Source: Anoxynatronum buryatiense (GTDB lineage: Bacteria > Bacillota > Clostridia > Peptostreptococcales > Tindalliaceae). From it: 64,000 bases of DNA. The notes under the pieces were generated by a model. The model made no database searches. It saw nothing but the letters and a program-made list of their open reading frames with translations, and was not told the DNA's origin. The stretch is from the NCBI RefSeq assembly GCF_900182905.1, contig NZ_FXUF01000013.1, forward strand, positions 45,541-109,540, written 5' to 3'. Positions 35,543 through 44,809 of this stretch are shown piece after piece (positions within the stretch are counted from its first letter, which is position 1; each line of letters starts with the position of its first letter). The translations under genes were made by a program, and so were the position numbers.

Positions 35543-35842
35543 GACTTACCCTCGCGGTTAACCCTTTGTCCCCTGGTTGTCTGCCAGTCATCGCAACCGC
35601 TTGATCGACAAGTTCGCACCATCGCTGAGCACTGCCCTTATTCTATCATACATTCCAGCAATCATTACTGATCAATTTAGATAATTGCGTGAATTATTTC
35701 CTTTTGTCATATCATCATCTGAAAAACCGTGCCGCCATACAAAAAGCCGTGCTTCTCTTGCGAGAGGCACGGCTTTCATGTGTATCGCTATTGGGGTTGG
35801 CTTTAAATCGAAAGGTTATCGCATGTTTAAATCAGATGCCTG
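35543..35842. other. Intergenic region with the flavoprotein terminator
   Basis: Only the hairpin at 35744-35775 stands out; no gene or further motif is visible. Confidence 0.6.
35744..35775 (-). terminator. Terminator of the flavin reductase gene
   Basis: A 14-bp stem (AAGCCGTGCTTCTC with GAGAGGCACGGCTT) closes a 4-nt loop and is followed by TTTTTG on the minus strand. Confidence 0.9.
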
Positions 35843-37849
35843 TTACCGTTGTGAGGCTGCGCTGGCACCGGCAAGGCGTCCGAAGACGATGATGTCGGTG
35901 AGGGCGTTGCCACCCAACCGGTTACCGGCATGCACGCCACCTGCCACTTCGCCTGCGGCGTAGAGGCCGGCGATGGGGCTGCCAGATTCGTTCAGCACAC
36001 GACCCAGTTCGTCGATTTCAAGACCACCCATGGTGTGATGCACCGAAGGTGAACGGGGTGTGGCGTAGAAGGGTGCATTTTCGATTTTGGCTCCAAAGCT
36101 TTTCTTGCCAAATTCAGGATCATTTTGTGCTTCGATGTATCCGTTGTATTTTTCCACTTCTGCCACCAGTACTGCCGGATCCATCTCCAGCTGTTCTGCC
36201 AGGTCTTCCAGAGTGTCGGCCTTAAAGATGCTTTTGGTTTCAATCAGGGTGTCGATGCTGTCACCCCAGATGTTGGTGCCGCCCAGTTGAGGGTTGCCGG
36301 AGGTGTTCTGGTCACCAATGATGAAGAAGAGGGCATCTTCCTGCACCAATGCTGCGGCAGCCAGTACGTCACGGCCGGAATACTCATTGACAAAACGCTT
36401 GCCTTCTTTGTTCACAAACATCTGCTCTTCTGCACTGCCCCAAACACCGCCGGAAAGGGCGCCTGTTTCAGGGTGTGAGCTGGGCATCAATTGCACAAAG
36501 CCCATGCCTTCGAGAGAAGCACCGACGCCAAGCCCCATGACAATACCGTCGCCGGTGGCATCATTGGTGTTGGTGGTGGGCATGGCAAGAGGCATTTCCG
36601 GCCAGTAGGTATTGTACTCTGCCCGCATTTCAGGGTTGGCACCGTAGCCGCCGGTGGCCATGACGACGCCACTGGTGGCATGCAGCATCACCGTGGTACC
36701 GTTGGACTGCTGGGCTTTTACGCCGGTTACCCGGCCATTTTCTGTGAGCAGTTCCATGCCTTTGGTATCTGTCATGATTTCAACGCCCATTTCCTGAGCG
36801 GCTTCTGCAAGGGTACCCACATAGCCAGTGCCCAGGGGTTTCACGTTGCTGTGGGTACGGGGCCACAGGGCTCCCAGTACGGTGGAAATGTCGTCGGTCC
36901 ATTCTAGGCCATAGCTTTCCAGCCACTCGATGCCAGCCAGTGCGTCGTTGGCCAGAATTTCTGCCAGTTCCACCTTGCTCACAATGTCATTGCCCTGGAG
37001 ATCGGTGCGCTTGCCGCCCACATAGATATGATAAGCGTGCAACTCGGGGCTGTCAAAAAGCTTGCTGGTGTCGCCAGCTTTGTATTCAGCAATTTGAGCC
37101 TGCAAGCGGGTGATCACATCTGCAAAGTCACCATGTTCTGATGGAGTAAGTGCCAGAATTTCATCAAGCTGTTGCATCAGAACGGATGTCATTTCAACGG
37201 CTCCCTGGCGGCCAGGGTCATACGCGTTGTAAACGCCGCCGGAGCGCATGGTGTTACCGCCCAAAGCGGCTGCTTTTTCAATAAGAACAACAGAAGCGCC
37301 CTGCTCTGCCGCAGAAACTGCCGCTGCCACACCAGCCCCGCCACCGCCAACCACCACCACATCAACGGTTTTTTCAATGGTTTCGGTGCTGGCTTGTCTT
37401 TCTGAGGCAACTTTCAAAGCTGCCACATCGCCGCCGGCCTGGCGCACGCAGTCTTCCACTGCTTCCAGTACTGCACGGCTGGTGTTGGTGGCACCTGAAA
37501 TCATGTCAATGGCCAGTGTCTGACCTGCCACAATTTCAGCCGGGAACCGGGTGAATACCGGTTCAGCAATGGCGGGAGTTTCAATATGTTCCCCGATTTC
37601 AACGCTGACAATTTCAGTTTCACTAAAGGTGACAGAGACTTCCACATCACCATAGTTACCCATGGCTTTGGCAGTGTATGTGCCAGGTGTGTATAAGGCA
37701 TCTCCTGTTTCAGCAGGTGCAGCAGGTGCTTCACTGCCACCGCCGTTGCCGCAGGCGGTCACAAAAAGCATCATCAGGCACAGTGCCAGCAGCAGCGCTG
37801 TTTTAACCGATGCTTTTTTTGATCTGTTCATCTTTTTTAGGTGTTTCAT
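35843..37849 (-). CDS. Lipoprotein flavin reductase: FMN-binding plus fumarate-reductase-type FAD domain
   Basis: 668 residues. Lipoprotein signal with the lipobox FVTAC, then an FMN-binding domain whose MISGATNTSR contains the S-G-A-T acceptor site for covalent FMN (added by ApbE in related proteins), then an FAD-binding_2 domain (VDVVVVGGGGAGVAAAVSA) like soluble fumarate or urocanate reductases. It should sit outside the membrane and reduce an organic acceptor, the identity of which cannot be read. It lacks heme-binding CxxCH. Promoter 37904-37934 has MerR-type geometry, and a MerR gene lies directly upstream. Confidence 0.9.
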   Translation of the reverse strand: MKHLKKMNRSKKASVKTALLLALCLMMLFVTACGNGGGSEAPAAPAETGDALYTPGTYTAKAMGNYGDVEVSVTFSETEIVSVEIGEHIETPAIAEPVFTRFPAEIVAGQTLAIDMISGATNTSRAVLEAVEDCVRQAGGDVAALKVASERQASTETIEKTVDVVVVGGGGAGVAAAVSAAEQGASVVLIEKAAALGGNTMRSGGVYNAYDPGRQGAVEMTSVLMQQLDEILALTPSEHGDFADVITRLQAQIAEYKAGDTSKLFDSPELHAYHIYVGGKRTDLQGNDIVSKVELAEILANDALAGIEWLESYGLEWTDDISTVLGALWPRTHSNVKPLGTGYVGTLAEAAQEMGVEIMTDTKGMELLTENGRVTGVKAQQSNGTTVMLHATSGVVMATGGYGANPEMRAEYNTYWPEMPLAMPTTNTNDATGDGIVMGLGVGASLEGMGFVQLMPSSHPETGALSGGVWGSAEEQMFVNKEGKRFVNEYSGRDVLAAAALVQEDALFFIIGDQNTSGNPQLGGTNIWGDSIDTLIETKSIFKADTLEDLAEQLEMDPAVLVAEVEKYNGYIEAQNDPEFGKKSFGAKIENAPFYATPRSPSVHHTMGGLEIDELGRVLNESGSPIAGLYAAGEVAGGVHAGNRLGGNALTDIIVFGRLAGASAASQR

Positions 37850-37903
37850 GTTCGTCCTCCCTTGTTTCTGTTTTGTTTGTTAAATCACGAACTAACCTCA
37901 ACA

Positions 37904-37934
37904 AGTATAAACCCTGTAGCAGGTACAGGGTCAA
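37904..37934 (-). promoter_or_regulatory. MerR-type promoter with a 19-bp spacer
   Basis: Minus strand: TTGACC (37934-37929) and TATACT (37909-37904) separated by 19 bp instead of 17. The spacer carries the palindrome ACCCTGTA-N5-TACAGGGT (37911-37931). Over-long spacers with a central dyad are the hallmark of promoters that MerR proteins twist into an active shape. Confidence 0.85.
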
Positions 37935-38080
37935 GTTCTCTTATTCGTTGATGTTGTTGAAGGGCCTTCCGGGGTGCCGCATTCTGTCTGCTTTAATCAT
38001 CATCATGGCCACGACAGGAAGCTATGATGATGGCTCCCTCTTTTTCACAATAGACAATCCTGTGAGTGCCATCTATGCGT

Positions 38081-38899
38081 CTACTGACATGGCACTTCTT
38101 TCACCGGTACCCAGACTGCAAAATGCAAATGCGGCTTCTCGTCGATCACCTGATGATGAACCACTGTTCCGAAAAGATCGCCGTCAATTTGGAGCCCTTC
38201 TGCTTTCAGGTAATCTTTGAGTGGTTGAAAACGTTCTGGAATTGTCAGATCTTCATCGATGCAGTAAATCACGGTGAACACGGTATCTTGCGCTTTGTGG
38301 CAAACGGTGACGGGGAGATGAGGAGCCCGGTCTTCATGGTCGCCTGTGATATCCAAAATGGCATATCCCCAGTAAATACAACCGGGAACATCTATTTTTT
38401 CCCGGGGTATGTGAAAGGCCACCACAGACCGGGGCATTTCGTCAATCCACTGGCGGGTATGGTCGTTTTGCATGGCCCGGGTTTCAAAGACCCGGTCCAT
38501 CTGATTGGCATAGAACCGGTAGGCCGGCAGCACTTCCCGCTGGTATTTTCCCACCATGGTGATGATGCGCTGATATAAATCTTTTTGATAGGCAAGCTGT
38601 TGCAGCACTTCCTGATACTCGCGAATTTTCGCTGCCACTGCCATCTCTTGCTGTGACATCATTTCCAGTGCTTCCTGGCTGGAAATCTCGCTAATGAAAT
38701 CCACTGATTCTTCAAGAGAGAAATCCAGTCTTCGCAAATACTTATAACGCACAATCCGGTTCACATCCCGCCCCTCGTAAGTGCGGTAATTGTTATCTGG
38801 ATGGCGGGTGGGCACCACAACTCCCTTTTTATCGAAAAACCGCAGTGTCTCTGCTGAAACTCCCAGAATTTTTTTCACTTCACCAATGCGAAGGCGCAT
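38081..38899 (-). CDS. MerR-family regulator with GyrI-like effector domain
   Basis: 272 residues: MerR helix-turn-helix (MRLRIGEVKKILGVSAETLR...FDKKGVV), a coiled-coil dimer helix (about 75-130) and a C-terminal GyrI-like ligand domain as in BmrR-type activators of multidrug genes. ATG 38899 has AGGGGTG at 9 nt. It is 230 bp from the flavin reductase on the same strand, and the reductase has a promoter of MerR type; this protein is the likely activator. Confidence 0.9.
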   Translation of the reverse strand: MRLRIGEVKKILGVSAETLRFFDKKGVVVPTRHPDNNYRTYEGRDVNRIVRYKYLRRLDFSLEESVDFISEISSQEALEMMSQQEMAVAAKIREYQEVLQQLAYQKDLYQRIITMVGKYQREVLPAYRFYANQMDRVFETRAMQNDHTRQWIDEMPRSVVAFHIPREKIDVPGCIYWGYAILDITGDHEDRAPHLPVTVCHKAQDTVFTVIYCIDEDLTIPERFQPLKDYLKAEGLQIDGDLFGTVVHHQVIDEKPHLHFAVWVPVKEVPCQ

Positions 38900-38959
38900 G
38901 TGTTGCTCACCCCTTTCGTTTTTTTGCTTACTATTCATTTTTTCTTTGGAAATGAATGA

Positions 38960-40927
38960 TCAGATCGGAGAATCATTTTTTACCGGCAAAGGCTTTAAGA
39001 GCCACCAGCCGCTTCCCAGGCCCAGAACCAGCAGCACCAAGAGGGGCAGCCATTGAAGGGTCACATGTTCCAGTGCCATGAGGGCCAGGCCGTTGTTGAG
39101 AATGTGCAGGGCCATGGCGGGGTAAATGGACCGGGTTTTCCAGGTGACATAGCCGAAAGCCAGCCCCAGAAGAAAGGTGGGGATCAGGCGGATAAAGTCC
39201 ATGTGCACCAGGGCAAAAAGGAGGGCGGTGATGAGAATGGCCGCTTTTGGTCCCCATTTTGCCTCCAGAGGCCGAAAGGCGAATCCCCGAAAGAGTATTT
39301 CTTCACAGATTCCCGGTGTGACGGCAATGAAAAGAAACTGAGCCAGGGGGCTGAGGCGGGTCAGTTCTGCTTCCAACTCCACCAGGGTGGGCACCTGGGT
39401 GATAAACGGGGTGATGAGCATCTGGTACATCAGGGCCAGGGAAAAAGCTGCCAGCCAGACACCCAGGCCGCCGCCCAGCCCCCGAAGGGTGAAGCGGCGC
39501 AGCCCCAGCGAAGTCACCGGTGTTGCTTTCAGGTACCAAAGAATGCCGATGGGCAGCAGGGCAAACACCAGGTACTGGACCACCAGGGTGCCTGTGAGCA
39601 GGCTGCCCACCCCGGTGAGGATGGTGCTCAGGTAAATGAAGAGAATCACCACCAGTGACAGGGTCATGAACACGTCTTCAACAGCGATGAGGCTGCGGGG
39701 CTGCAGGCGGTGACGCTGCAGGGTGAAGGTGGTGGTGGTGCCGATACCGAAAAGCAGTTTTTCGGTGCCGAAGGCTTTCACCATCAGGGTGAGGCTGGCC
39801 ATGGAAAAGAAGCTGTTGGTTACTAAAGTGATGCCCAGCAGGGCCGGCTCAAGGTTTCCCAGCAGCACTGATTTCAGCAGCAGGGTGGCATTGAGCACCG
39901 GCACCAGGGCATAAAATGCATTCAGCTCCAGCCCGGGGGTAATGCCGACGTAAGCGGGAATCATAAAGGCAAAAAGAAGGGGGGTCATGTAGGCTCCCGA
40001 CTCTTTATAGCTGTTGGCAAAGAGCCCCATGGTCATGCTGGTGCCGGCGGCAATGAAAATCAGGGGCAGCAGGGTGAGAAGAAGCGCCACCCAGGTGCCT
40101 GAGGTGAACGTGAGGGCAGTGACCCCTGCTTCGGCCAGCAGGGGCATGAGGGGAATCAGCACCCCCAGGCTCACCACCATTGAGACCACTCCGAAGAGAA
40201 CGCAGGCCAGTAGTTTGGCGGTGATGAGATCGCTTCCCCTGATGGGCATGGAAAAGAGAGTTTCCAACGTTCCGGTTTCTTTTTCTGCCGTGGTCAGTTC
40301 CACAGCAAAATTCACCACCGATACCATGGCATACAGGGTGAGAATAAGGGGCAGAATGTTGCTCAGGGCAGAACCGGCCCGTTCTTCTTCGCCTGCCAGG
40401 TCTTCCAGCTGCAGTTCCACCGGCTTCAGAAGGGCCGGAGACAGGCCGGCTGTTTCCAGCAGGCGAAGCTCTTCCGCGTCCCGAAAGGTTTCCAGGTGTT
40501 CCGTAAGGCGTTCTGCTCCCCGTACGCCCCGGCGATGCCCCACGTCATAAATCAGTTGAAATACATGGCCTTCACGGGTGTCTTCATAGCGAAGGATCAT
40601 ATCCAGGTTTTCTGCCTCAGCCGCCTGGCGGTAAGCTGCCAGCACCTCGGGTGAGATGCCGGAGACCGGCGCATCTGAAACCACCAGCTCCAGCCGCTGG
40701 TCTGCTGCCAGCGCTGTTTCAAGGGAGGCCGGCAGTTCTCCGGTAATCATGATGCGGCTGACGGTGGCTGCCGCTTCCCGGGAGACGCCTTCTGTCACGG
40801 CCCGAAAGCCATACACCAGCAGAGGCAGCACCAGCACTGGTGCCAGCATGCCCAGCAGCACCCGCTTGTTTCGCAAGAGGGAGCGTATTTCTTTGCCCAT
40901 GAGGGTTCGAATCACTTTCCAGTTCAT
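38960..40927 (-). CDS. ABC-2 permease fused to a CPBP intramembrane protease
   Basis: 655 residues. The N-terminal ~400 residues form a NatB-type ABC-2 permease (start MNWKVIRTLMGKEIRSLLRN; TAEKETGTLETLFSMPIRGS). The C-terminal part is a CPBP (CAAX/Abi) intramembrane metalloprotease with the motifs EEILFRGF, FALVHMDF and HILNN. Such fusions are known in Firmicutes. It shares a 4-bp overlap with the next permease gene and completes a two-permease exporter with the ATPase. Likely roles are sodium or peptide export with cleavage of a membrane substrate, but no substrate is seen. Confidence 0.9.
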   Translation of the reverse strand: MNWKVIRTLMGKEIRSLLRNKRVLLGMLAPVLVLPLLVYGFRAVTEGVSREAAATVSRIMITGELPASLETALAADQRLELVVSDAPVSGISPEVLAAYRQAAEAENLDMILRYEDTREGHVFQLIYDVGHRRGVRGAERLTEHLETFRDAEELRLLETAGLSPALLKPVELQLEDLAGEEERAGSALSNILPLILTLYAMVSVVNFAVELTTAEKETGTLETLFSMPIRGSDLITAKLLACVLFGVVSMVVSLGVLIPLMPLLAEAGVTALTFTSGTWVALLLTLLPLIFIAAGTSMTMGLFANSYKESGAYMTPLLFAFMIPAYVGITPGLELNAFYALVPVLNATLLLKSVLLGNLEPALLGITLVTNSFFSMASLTLMVKAFGTEKLLFGIGTTTTFTLQRHRLQPRSLIAVEDVFMTLSLVVILFIYLSTILTGVGSLLTGTLVVQYLVFALLPIGILWYLKATPVTSLGLRRFTLRGLGGGLGVWLAAFSLALMYQMLITPFITQVPTLVELEAELTRLSPLAQFLFIAVTPGICEEILFRGFAFRPLEAKWGPKAAILITALLFALVHMDFIRLIPTFLLGLAFGYVTWKTRSIYPAMALHILNNGLALMALEHVTLQWLPLLVLLVLGLGSGWWLLKPLPVKNDSPI

Positions 40928-42126
40928 TTGCCGTCACCTCCAAACATCACCCGGTCTGACTGGAACCACCGGTTAACCACGGCTATTCCCAGGGAGGCCG
41001 CCCCCAGATTGATGGCCAGGGTACCGGCTATCCAGCCGGGGGCATAGCTTCCCAAAAAGGCTTCCCGCATCACCAGCAGGGTGTTGGTGATGGGAATGAA
41101 CAGGGTCAGCAGGGTCAGCTCAATATCAGGAATCAGCAGCAGGTAGCAGGGCAGCATCAGGACGATGAGCAGCACTGATCCGTAAGACTGGGCCTCCTGA
41201 TAGGTGTGTGCCAGCAAACCCAGTCCGGTGAACAGGGTGCTGGTGAGAATCATCACCGGCACCAGCATGAGGGCCAGAAACACCAACAAGACCGGCGACA
41301 GGGAAATTGTCAGGTCAGGCACCTGATAGGCAATGCCGTAAAGCAGGGGAAAGATGGCCAGCAGGTTAATCAGACCGCTGATCATTCCCACAGCCACGCA
41401 GGCCATGAGTTTTCCCACCACGATTTCTGTGCGGGTTACCGGCAGGGAAAAGAGGGTTTCAAGGGTTTCCCGCTCTTTTTCTCCGGCACTCACATCTGCA
41501 GAGAGGGTGTAGGTGCCAATGATGGCATAGAGCATAATGAGAAAGGGCACCACCATGCCCAACACGGTGGCCATGATGCGGCTGCCGGATTCTCCGGCTT
41601 CAGAGAGTTCCACGTCTTCAATGGTGACCACCGTGAGGATGTTTTCTGCCAGGGCCGCATCTGCCAGCCCCGCCGCCACCAGGTCTTCCCGGTAGGCGTT
41701 CACCTGGCGGCGCACCCGGTTCATTCCCCGCTCACTGGCCCCGGTGGGAGAATGGTAGTGAAGCAGCAGCACTTCTTCTGCCCCTTCCTGCCGGGCTTCC
41801 ACCACCACCTCCAGGTTTTTTTCCAACAGGGCGGTTTCCGGTTCACGGGGGTGGGGCACGACTTCAATGCGATCGTCTTCAATAAGTCTGTCCACCAGCC
41901 CGGCACTCACCGACGGTGCCACCGCCACCCGGCTCACCTGCTGTTCCAGGCCCGACTGCACCAGCATCATGAACCCGGAAAAAAAGACCATAATCACCGG
42001 GTAAATGAGAACAGGCAGAAACATGGTGAGGAGGGCCTTTTTATCCCGAAAGAGGGAGCGCATTTCTTTATTGAAAATCTGTTTGATTTTGGGAAAGCTG
42101 ATGGGACCGGAGGGCTTAAAGGGCAT
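40924..42126 (-). CDS. natB: ABC-2 permease, NatB-like
   Basis: 400 residues with one large extracytoplasmic loop between the first and second membrane helices, then a cluster of about five helices: the NatB pattern. The segment GEKERETLETLFSLPVTRTE resembles the corresponding part of the fused permease. ATG 42126 lies 11 bp before the natA-like stop; an upstream TTG at 42150 is less likely. It forms the second membrane half of the ABC exporter. Confidence 0.88.
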   Translation of the reverse strand: MPFKPSGPISFPKIKQIFNKEMRSLFRDKKALLTMFLPVLIYPVIMVFFSGFMMLVQSGLEQQVSRVAVAPSVSAGLVDRLIEDDRIEVVPHPREPETALLEKNLEVVVEARQEGAEEVLLLHYHSPTGASERGMNRVRRQVNAYREDLVAAGLADAALAENILTVVTIEDVELSEAGESGSRIMATVLGMVVPFLIMLYAIIGTYTLSADVSAGEKERETLETLFSLPVTRTEIVVGKLMACVAVGMISGLINLLAIFPLLYGIAYQVPDLTISLSPVLLVFLALMLVPVMILTSTLFTGLGLLAHTYQEAQSYGSVLLIVLMLPCYLLLIPDIELTLLTLFIPITNTLLVMREAFLGSYAPGWIAGTLAINLGAASLGIAVVNRWFQSDRVMFGGDGK

Positions 42127-42871
42127 GGCTGTCACCCGCCCCGCCGTCAATGTACCACAGAAAAATGTCGCGAATGTTGGTTTTTCCCGTGGCCGCCTTC
42201 AACTCCTCCAGGCTGCCGGCCTGCACAATGGCGCCCTGGTGAATGAGGGCGATGCGGTCGCAGAGGGAATCGGCTTCTTCCATGTAATGGGTGGAGAAAA
42301 TGATGGTTTTGCCTGCCGCCTTTTCTTGTTTGATGAAATCGATGATGGTGCGGCTGGTGAGAATATCCAGCCCCAGGGTGGGTTCATCCAGGATATACAC
42401 CGCCGGGTCGTGGATCATGCACCGGGCAATGGAGGTTTTTTGCACCTGGCCGGTGGAGAGCTTTTCCACAATCCGGTCTTTGAACTCGTGCATGTCGAGA
42501 CTGGTGAGAATGGCCTCGATGCGTTCTTCCAGCACATTTTTGGGAATGTCGTAAAAGCTGCCGAAAAACCGGAGGGTTTCCACCGGGGTCAGCTTTTTAT
42601 ACAAACGGGTGTTGCCGGAGAGGAAGCCGATGGAACGGCGCACCCCTGCGGCCTGGGTGGCCACATCATAGCCGTTCACCTGAATGGTGCCGGCGGTGGG
42701 CTGCATGATGGTGGCCATGATCCGCAGCAGAGTGGTCTTACCGGCACCGTTGGGCCCCAGCAGGCCAAAAATTTCCCCCTGGTTCACTTCGAATGAGACA
42801 CTTTTCAAGGCATCTATGGCACCCTTCTTTTTATCGTGGAACTGTTTACTCACCTGATTCACCACAAGCAT
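42116..42871 (-). CDS. natA: ABC transporter ATPase, NatA-like
   Basis: 251 residues with Walker A GPNGAGKTT, the Q-loop, the signature LSTGQVQ, a Walker B VYILDEPTLGLD and the switch His (IIFSTHY). This is the ATP-binding subunit for the two permeases downstream. ATG 42871 has AGAGGAC about 9 nt upstream; the earlier ATG at 42892 lacks a site. NatAB of Bacillus exports sodium; a bacteriocin or lipid substrate is equally possible. Confidence 0.92.
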   Translation of the reverse strand: MLVVNQVSKQFHDKKKGAIDALKSVSFEVNQGEIFGLLGPNGAGKTTLLRIMATIMQPTAGTIQVNGYDVATQAAGVRRSIGFLSGNTRLYKKLTPVETLRFFGSFYDIPKNVLEERIEAILTSLDMHEFKDRIVEKLSTGQVQKTSIARCMIHDPAVYILDEPTLGLDILTSRTIIDFIKQEKAAGKTIIFSTHYMEEADSLCDRIALIHQGAIVQAGSLEELKAATGKTNIRDIFLWYIDGGAGDSHAL

Positions 42872-42933
42872 ATGATCCAGTCCTCTCTTCATGTTACTGT
42901 TTCTGAAGCACCCCTTTCAGGATGCCTTTTTCA

Positions 42934-43539
42934 TCAGAGGCTTTCGCCGGGAGCGACAGCCACGGGAATCCGAATTTCCCGGGCCTTTTCCGCCGAACGG
43001 TCATAGACCACATAGGTGTCACTGATCAGGTCGTGCCAGCCCTGCTTTTTGGGATGAAAGGCGCACCACCAGTAGCCCATATGCACTCCCATGAGCTGTG
43101 ACAGGGTGCGTCCCACGGTTTCCCGGAAGAAAGCGGTGAGAAGCCCCGGCGGAGTGCCATTGCTCTGAATGACCCTGATGCCGGTGATCATTTTTCCCAG
43201 GGTCTGTCCAAAGAATCGGGTCATCAGGGTAAAGTAGAGGGCTCCGGCCAGTCCGATGGTCATAAAGCTCACCGCCACCAGGGGCAGTGCCTTCATATCC
43301 ACCGAGGCAATGCCGGCAATGATTCCCAGCACTGCGTTGATCACTGCCAGGTCTACCAGATAGGCCACCAGGCGAATGAAAAACCCGGCGGGGCGGTACA
43401 CTTTCTCTGGCGGTGCCTGGAAGGGCGCAGGCTTTTCTTCCCCCTCATGGGTAAGGGCTGTGACGTCACTCACTTCATGTTCCTGATCTTCTATTCGCTG
43501 GGGTTGCGGGACTGTCCCGTTTTCAAATTCTTTTTCCAT
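42934..43539 (-). CDS. RDD-family membrane protein
   Basis: 201 residues: an acidic/proline-rich cytoplasmic N-terminus, then PAGFFIRLVAYLVDLAV (R..D of the RDD domain), three to four membrane helices, and GQTLGKMITGIRVI. RDD proteins are next to SppA in Bacillus (yteJ), where they modulate SppA. GGAGG lies 7 nt before ATG 43539. It is 11 bp from the sppA stop. Confidence 0.85.
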   Translation of the reverse strand: MEKEFENGTVPQPQRIEDQEHEVSDVTALTHEGEEKPAPFQAPPEKVYRPAGFFIRLVAYLVDLAVINAVLGIIAGIASVDMKALPLVAVSFMTIGLAGALYFTLMTRFFGQTLGKMITGIRVIQSNGTPPGLLTAFFRETVGRTLSQLMGVHMGYWWCAFHPKKQGWHDLISDTYVVYDRSAEKAREIRIPVAVAPGESL

Positions 43540-43550
43540 GGGGCCACCTC

Positions 43551-44543
43551 CTACCATGACCACAGGTACATGGGTACCGGGTGAGTGTTGACTGATACCG
43601 GCCGACTGCCCTGCACTTCTGCCAGACCTGGAATCAGGCGGCTCAACAGGCTTTGTTCCGGACCCCGGGCCAGCAGCTGCCACCAGCTGAAGCTGTCATC
43701 CCGCTGTATGCGGATAATGGTGGGGTTTTCCACCCCTGACAGGTCTTTTGCCACTTCAAGGGAATCTTCAAAGCGTCCCAGCGAATCCACCAGACCTTTT
43801 TCCAGTGCCTGAGGGCCGGTATATACCCTGCCGTCGGCCAATGCCAGCACCTGGCTGCGGTCCATTCCCCGGCCATCCACAATGGCGTCGACAAAAAATC
43901 CATAGCTTTCGTCCACAATGGACTGCAAAATGGCCTGCTCTTCTTCATCCATTTCCCGCAGGGGGTTCATCAGGTCTTTGTAGGGGCCGCTTTTAAAGGT
44001 GACATCTTCCACTCCAAAGTTTTCTGCCAGCTGGTGAAAGTTGATGCTCTGCATAATCACCCCGATGGAGCCGGTGAGGGTGTTGCGGGTGGCCACTATG
44101 TGATCGGCAGGGGCTGCAATGTAGTAGCCGCCGGATGCCGCCACCTGGTCAAAGAACACCACCAGCGGTTTGGGATATTCCGCCCGCAGATCCATGATGA
44201 GCTGAAAAATTTCATCGCTTTCGGAAACGCCGCCGCCGGAGGAATTGATGCGCAGCACCACCGCCTTCACCTCCGGATTCTCATAAACTGAACGCAGCTG
44301 GTTCAGAAAAAAGGCATGGTGATAGTACTGGTCATAAAAGTAACCGGAAGGCAGGTTGGCGGTAATCATCCCTTCCACATCCAATACGGTAATCAGTTCT
44401 TCTGAACCGCTTTCAATCACTGTTTCCACCCAGTCTTCCCCGTGAAAAAAACCAATTTCATCCACACTGGGAAACTGTACAACCATTGATACCCCCACCA
44501 GTGCCACAAAAATGACGAGGGCAATCCATCGCTTTTTGTTCAT
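43551..44543 (-). CDS. sppA: Signal peptide peptidase SppA
   Basis: 330 residues of family S49: N-terminal membrane anchor, the catalytic Ser in VAASGGYYIA and Lys in SGPYKDLMNPLREM, as in the single-length Gram-positive SppA. It cuts leftover signal peptides within the membrane. ATG 44543 has GAGG at 8 nt. It begins an operon-like run sppA-RDD-natA-natB-permease/CPBP. Confidence 0.92.
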   Translation of the reverse strand: MNKKRWIALVIFVALVGVSMVVQFPSVDEIGFFHGEDWVETVIESGSEELITVLDVEGMITANLPSGYFYDQYYHHAFFLNQLRSVYENPEVKAVVLRINSSGGGVSESDEIFQLIMDLRAEYPKPLVVFFDQVAASGGYYIAAPADHIVATRNTLTGSIGVIMQSINFHQLAENFGVEDVTFKSGPYKDLMNPLREMDEEEQAILQSIVDESYGFFVDAIVDGRGMDRSQVLALADGRVYTGPQALEKGLVDSLGRFEDSLEVAKDLSGVENPTIIRIQRDDSFSWWQLLARGPEQSLLSRLIPGLAEVQGSRPVSVNTHPVPMYLWSW

Positions 44544-44750
44544 ATTCATCGCCTCTTTCGTTGGTTTGTTAAACGTCGATCACTGTTCTTATTCAAGTGC
44601 ATGTATCACTGCACTTTCTTCAAGCTTCCATCCATTTTCCACAAAACCATCCTGTTGTTCGGTTCATCAATGGATTCACTGGCGGCCTCGGTGAATTCTA
44701 CGGCCTTTTGGCTGGTTTGTTTCACTTCTCTCCCATATTTCCATTACCAT

Positions 44751-44779
44751 TTGTGCTTACAACGGGGAAGTGCTATACT
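44751..44779 (+). promoter_or_regulatory. Promoter of the kinase-regulator operon
   Basis: TTGTGC (44751-44756), 17 bp, TATACT (44774-44779), about 25 bp before the kinase start. Confidence 0.6.
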
Positions 44780-44809
44780 GTTGCCAAAAAGAAAAGTGCA
44801 GGGACACCC

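Noticed and set aside
41206..42246. 346-codon plus-strand open frame opposite the natB-like gene
   Set aside because: Same shadow pattern; no promoter or ribosome site and strongly biased composition.
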